DNA from: Pseudomonadota bacterium
GTDB lineage: Bacteria; Pseudomonadota; Alphaproteobacteria; Rhizobiales; Rhizobiaceae
Length of the DNA stretch: 9,253 bases
Direction of reading: 5' to 3'
NCBI GenBank assembly: GCA_023419995.1
Contig: JAEZXF010000202.1
Coordinates: 1 to 9,253, forward strand
Below the pieces are notes generated by a model. The model worked only from the letters and a program-made list of their open reading frames with translations. It searched no databases and was not told the origin of the DNA. A program made the position numbers and the translations under genes. Every line of letters begins with the position of its first letter. Position 1 is the stretch's first letter. Shown here piece after piece: positions 8,395 through 9,253 of this stretch.

Positions 8395-8567
8395 TGAACC
8401 GGCCCTTCGGCTTCGGTTCAGGCGCAGCTGGCTACCTTCTTCCCAACAACGGAACTGACGGAGGGGGTCGCCCCGAAGTCTCCGAGGTCGAGCCGGGTGT
8501 ATCGTCCCTTCCTCCCGTATCGACAGAAGGCCGGAAGTCGCCGCAGGCGCTTCCGGCCTTTCGCTTT
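8395..8567 (+). ncRNA. Candidate small RNA or structured leader
   Basis: Three strong stem-loops lie in a row. Hairpin 1 is TGAACCG-GCC (8395-8404) with GGC-TT-CGGTTCA (8409-8420). Hairpin 2 is CGGAG-GGGG (8459-8467) with CCCC (8471-8474) and, after a 5-nt bulge, CTCCG (8480-8484). Hairpin 3 is the terminator-like helix at 8527-8560. The linkers are relatively rich in A and pyrimidines. One carries TCCCTTCCTCCCG (8505-8517), an anti-Shine-Dalgarno-like patch of the sort used by several alphaproteobacterial trans-acting sRNAs. The plus strand is favoured because only there does T-rich sequence follow the last hairpin. The 5' end is unknown, no promoter is evident, and I cannot assign an RNA family. 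Confidence 0.4.
8527..8567 (+). terminator. Long hairpin, terminator-like
   Basis: AAGGCCGGAAG (8527-8537) and CTTCCGGCCTT (8550-8560) form a perfect 11-bp stem. It is extended by CGCC (8539-8542) / GGCG (8546-8549) after a single T bulge, with a 3-nt loop. The 3' side runs into TTTCGCTTT, an interrupted T-tract. It lies 98 bases before the hydrolase start and upstream of that gene's likely promoter, so it would end a transcript arising within 8340-8520 rather than any known gene. Confidence 0.6.
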
Positions 8568-8593
8568 CCGGGCATGGGCGGCAGCGAAACCTT

Positions 8594-8622
8594 TTGCATT
8601 TCCCGCTCCCGCTTCCTATCAC
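8594..8622 (+). promoter_or_regulatory. Sigma-70-like promoter of the alpha/beta hydrolase
   Basis: TTGCAT (8594-8599) and TATCAC (8617-8622) are separated by exactly 17 nt. Predicted start of transcription is near 8629, giving a leader of about 30 nt to the ATG at 8659. The match is moderate but it is the best candidate between the upstream hairpin and the gene. Confidence 0.5.
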
Positions 8623-8658
8623 GGTCGGGCACCCGATCCGGAGAGCGACCAGCCCACC

Positions 8659-9253
8659 ATGCCGGACTTCATTTTCGAGACGCCGGGCAACCCGATGCCG
8701 GAGAACGCCAGCGCCGGCATGCTGGCGATGCCCGACGGGCGCCGCCTGCGCTACGCGCATTTCCGGGCCACGGGCCGGCCGCTGAAGGGCACGGTCGTCA
8801 TCTTCCAGGGCCGCAACGAGTGCATCGAGAAATATTACGAGACCGTCCGCGACCTGTCGGCGCGCGGCTTCGGCGTGGCGACCTTCGACCTGCGCGGCCA
8901 GGGCGGCTCGGACCGCATCCTCGCCGACGCCGAGCGCGGGCATGTCGGCGGCTTCGGCGACTACGTCCGCGACATCGACCCGTTCTTCCGGCACGTCGTG
9001 CTGCCCGACTGCCGCGGCCCCTATTATATCCTCGGCCACTCGACCGGCGCGCTGGTGGCGCTGCTCGCCGCGCCGCTGCTGCAAAGCCGTGTCGAGCGCA
9101 TGGTGCTGTCGTCGCCGCTGCTCGGCCTGCCCGACGGCAGGCTTTCCGCCCGCAACTCCGCGCGGTTCGCCGGCCTGATGCATGCCTTCGGCCTCGGCTC
9201 ATCCTACGTCAACGGCGGTCCGCGCGGGCGCACGCCGACGCCGTTCGAGGCCA
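8659..9253 (+). CDS. Alpha/beta hydrolase, lysophospholipase L2 / monoacylglycerol-lipase type, 3' end cut by window edge
   Basis: This is the N-terminal 198 residues of a serine hydrolase related to PldB/monoglyceride lipase (COG2267 type), a family of about 300-330 residues. The oxyanion-loop region is VVIFQGRNECIEKYYE (47-62), where most relatives have an HGxxEH form. FDLRGQGGSDR (76-86) is the usual strand-and-turn motif, and the nucleophile elbow is GHSTG with Ser128. The catalytic Asp and His lie beyond the edge. The start at 8659 has no strong ribosome site: GGAGAG is 13 nt upstream, farther than usual, but no better in-frame start was seen. No signal peptide is visible, so a cytoplasmic enzyme acting on lysophospholipids or monoacylglycerols is likely, with the substrate unproven. 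It appears to be transcribed alone from the promoter at 8594-8622. Confidence 0.88.
   Translation, partial: MPDFIFETPGNPMPENASAGMLAMPDGRRLRYAHFRATGRPLKGTVVIFQGRNECIEKYYETVRDLSARGFGVATFDLRGQGGSDRILADAERGHVGGFGDYVRDIDPFFRHVVLPDCRGPYYILGHSTGALVALLAAPLLQSRVERMVLSSPLLGLPDGRLSARNSARFAGLMHAFGLGSSYVNGGPRGRTPTPFEA

Larger units (their letters stand above)
8086..8658. other. Long non-coding stretch between ibpA and the hydrolase gene
   Basis: This 573-base divergent interval holds, from left to right, the ibpA leader and promoter (8086-8221), a dispersed-type palindromic repeat (8273-8341), an inverted repeat GGTCGA (8350-8355) / TCGACC (8362-8367), an alternating GC dyad (8368-8380), a structured candidate small RNA ending in a hairpin (8395-8567), and a promoter for the hydrolase (8594-8622). 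The open frames across it have no recognisable protein content and are taken as chance. Confidence 0.7.

Noticed and set aside
8278..9183. 301-codon minus-strand frame across the ibpA upstream region and opposite the hydrolase
   Set aside because: It covers a palindromic repeat, the candidate sRNA and the antisense of a recognisable alpha/beta hydrolase; no protein family was recognised.

Overview
The window is high-GC DNA with closely packed genes and reads as part of an alphaproteobacterial chromosome, most likely order Hyphomicrobiales (Rhizobiales), a Mesorhizobium/Phyllobacteriaceae-like organism. The reasons are the GltB, threonine aldolase and IbpA-type protein sequences, a ROSE-like thermosensor ahead of the small heat-shock gene, and a GC-rich palindromic intergenic repeat of a style common in that order. 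This placement rests on recognition by eye, not on a database search.

Left part (1-5651, minus strand): the gltBD operon for NADPH-dependent glutamate synthase (GOGAT). gltB (large subunit) is complete and intact. gltD (small subunit) lies downstream and its 3' end runs off the left edge. The 189-base gap between them holds nested GC-rich stem-loops. Centre (5652-7538): a 398-base divergent control region, then on the plus strand a low-specificity L-threonine aldolase (ltaE) and a short GFA/CENP-V-type zinc protein in one likely transcription unit. The divergent region contains a very clear pair of tandem dyad operators, 18 bp apart and nested in a perfect 10-bp inverted repeat.

Right part (7539-9253): a convergent junction with an intrinsic terminator, then on the minus strand an IbpA-like small heat-shock protein. 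This gene has a near-consensus sigma-32 promoter and a roughly 100-nt leader that carries the sequence signature of a ROSE RNA thermometer. Beyond it lie a dispersed-type palindromic repeat, a strongly structured stretch (8395-8567) that ends in a terminator-like hairpin and may encode a small RNA, a sigma-70-like promoter, and the start of an alpha/beta hydrolase (lysophospholipase/monoacylglycerol-lipase type) that runs off the right edge.

Functionally, GltBD makes glutamate from glutamine and 2-oxoglutarate, and LtaE splits threonine to glycine and acetaldehyde. Both belong to central amino-acid and nitrogen metabolism and share one intergenic control region. The rest is housekeeping or stress function. 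The proteins are all of known families. The most interesting material is in the non-coding DNA: the tandem operator, the candidate sRNA, the thermosensor leader and the gltB-gltD intergenic structure.
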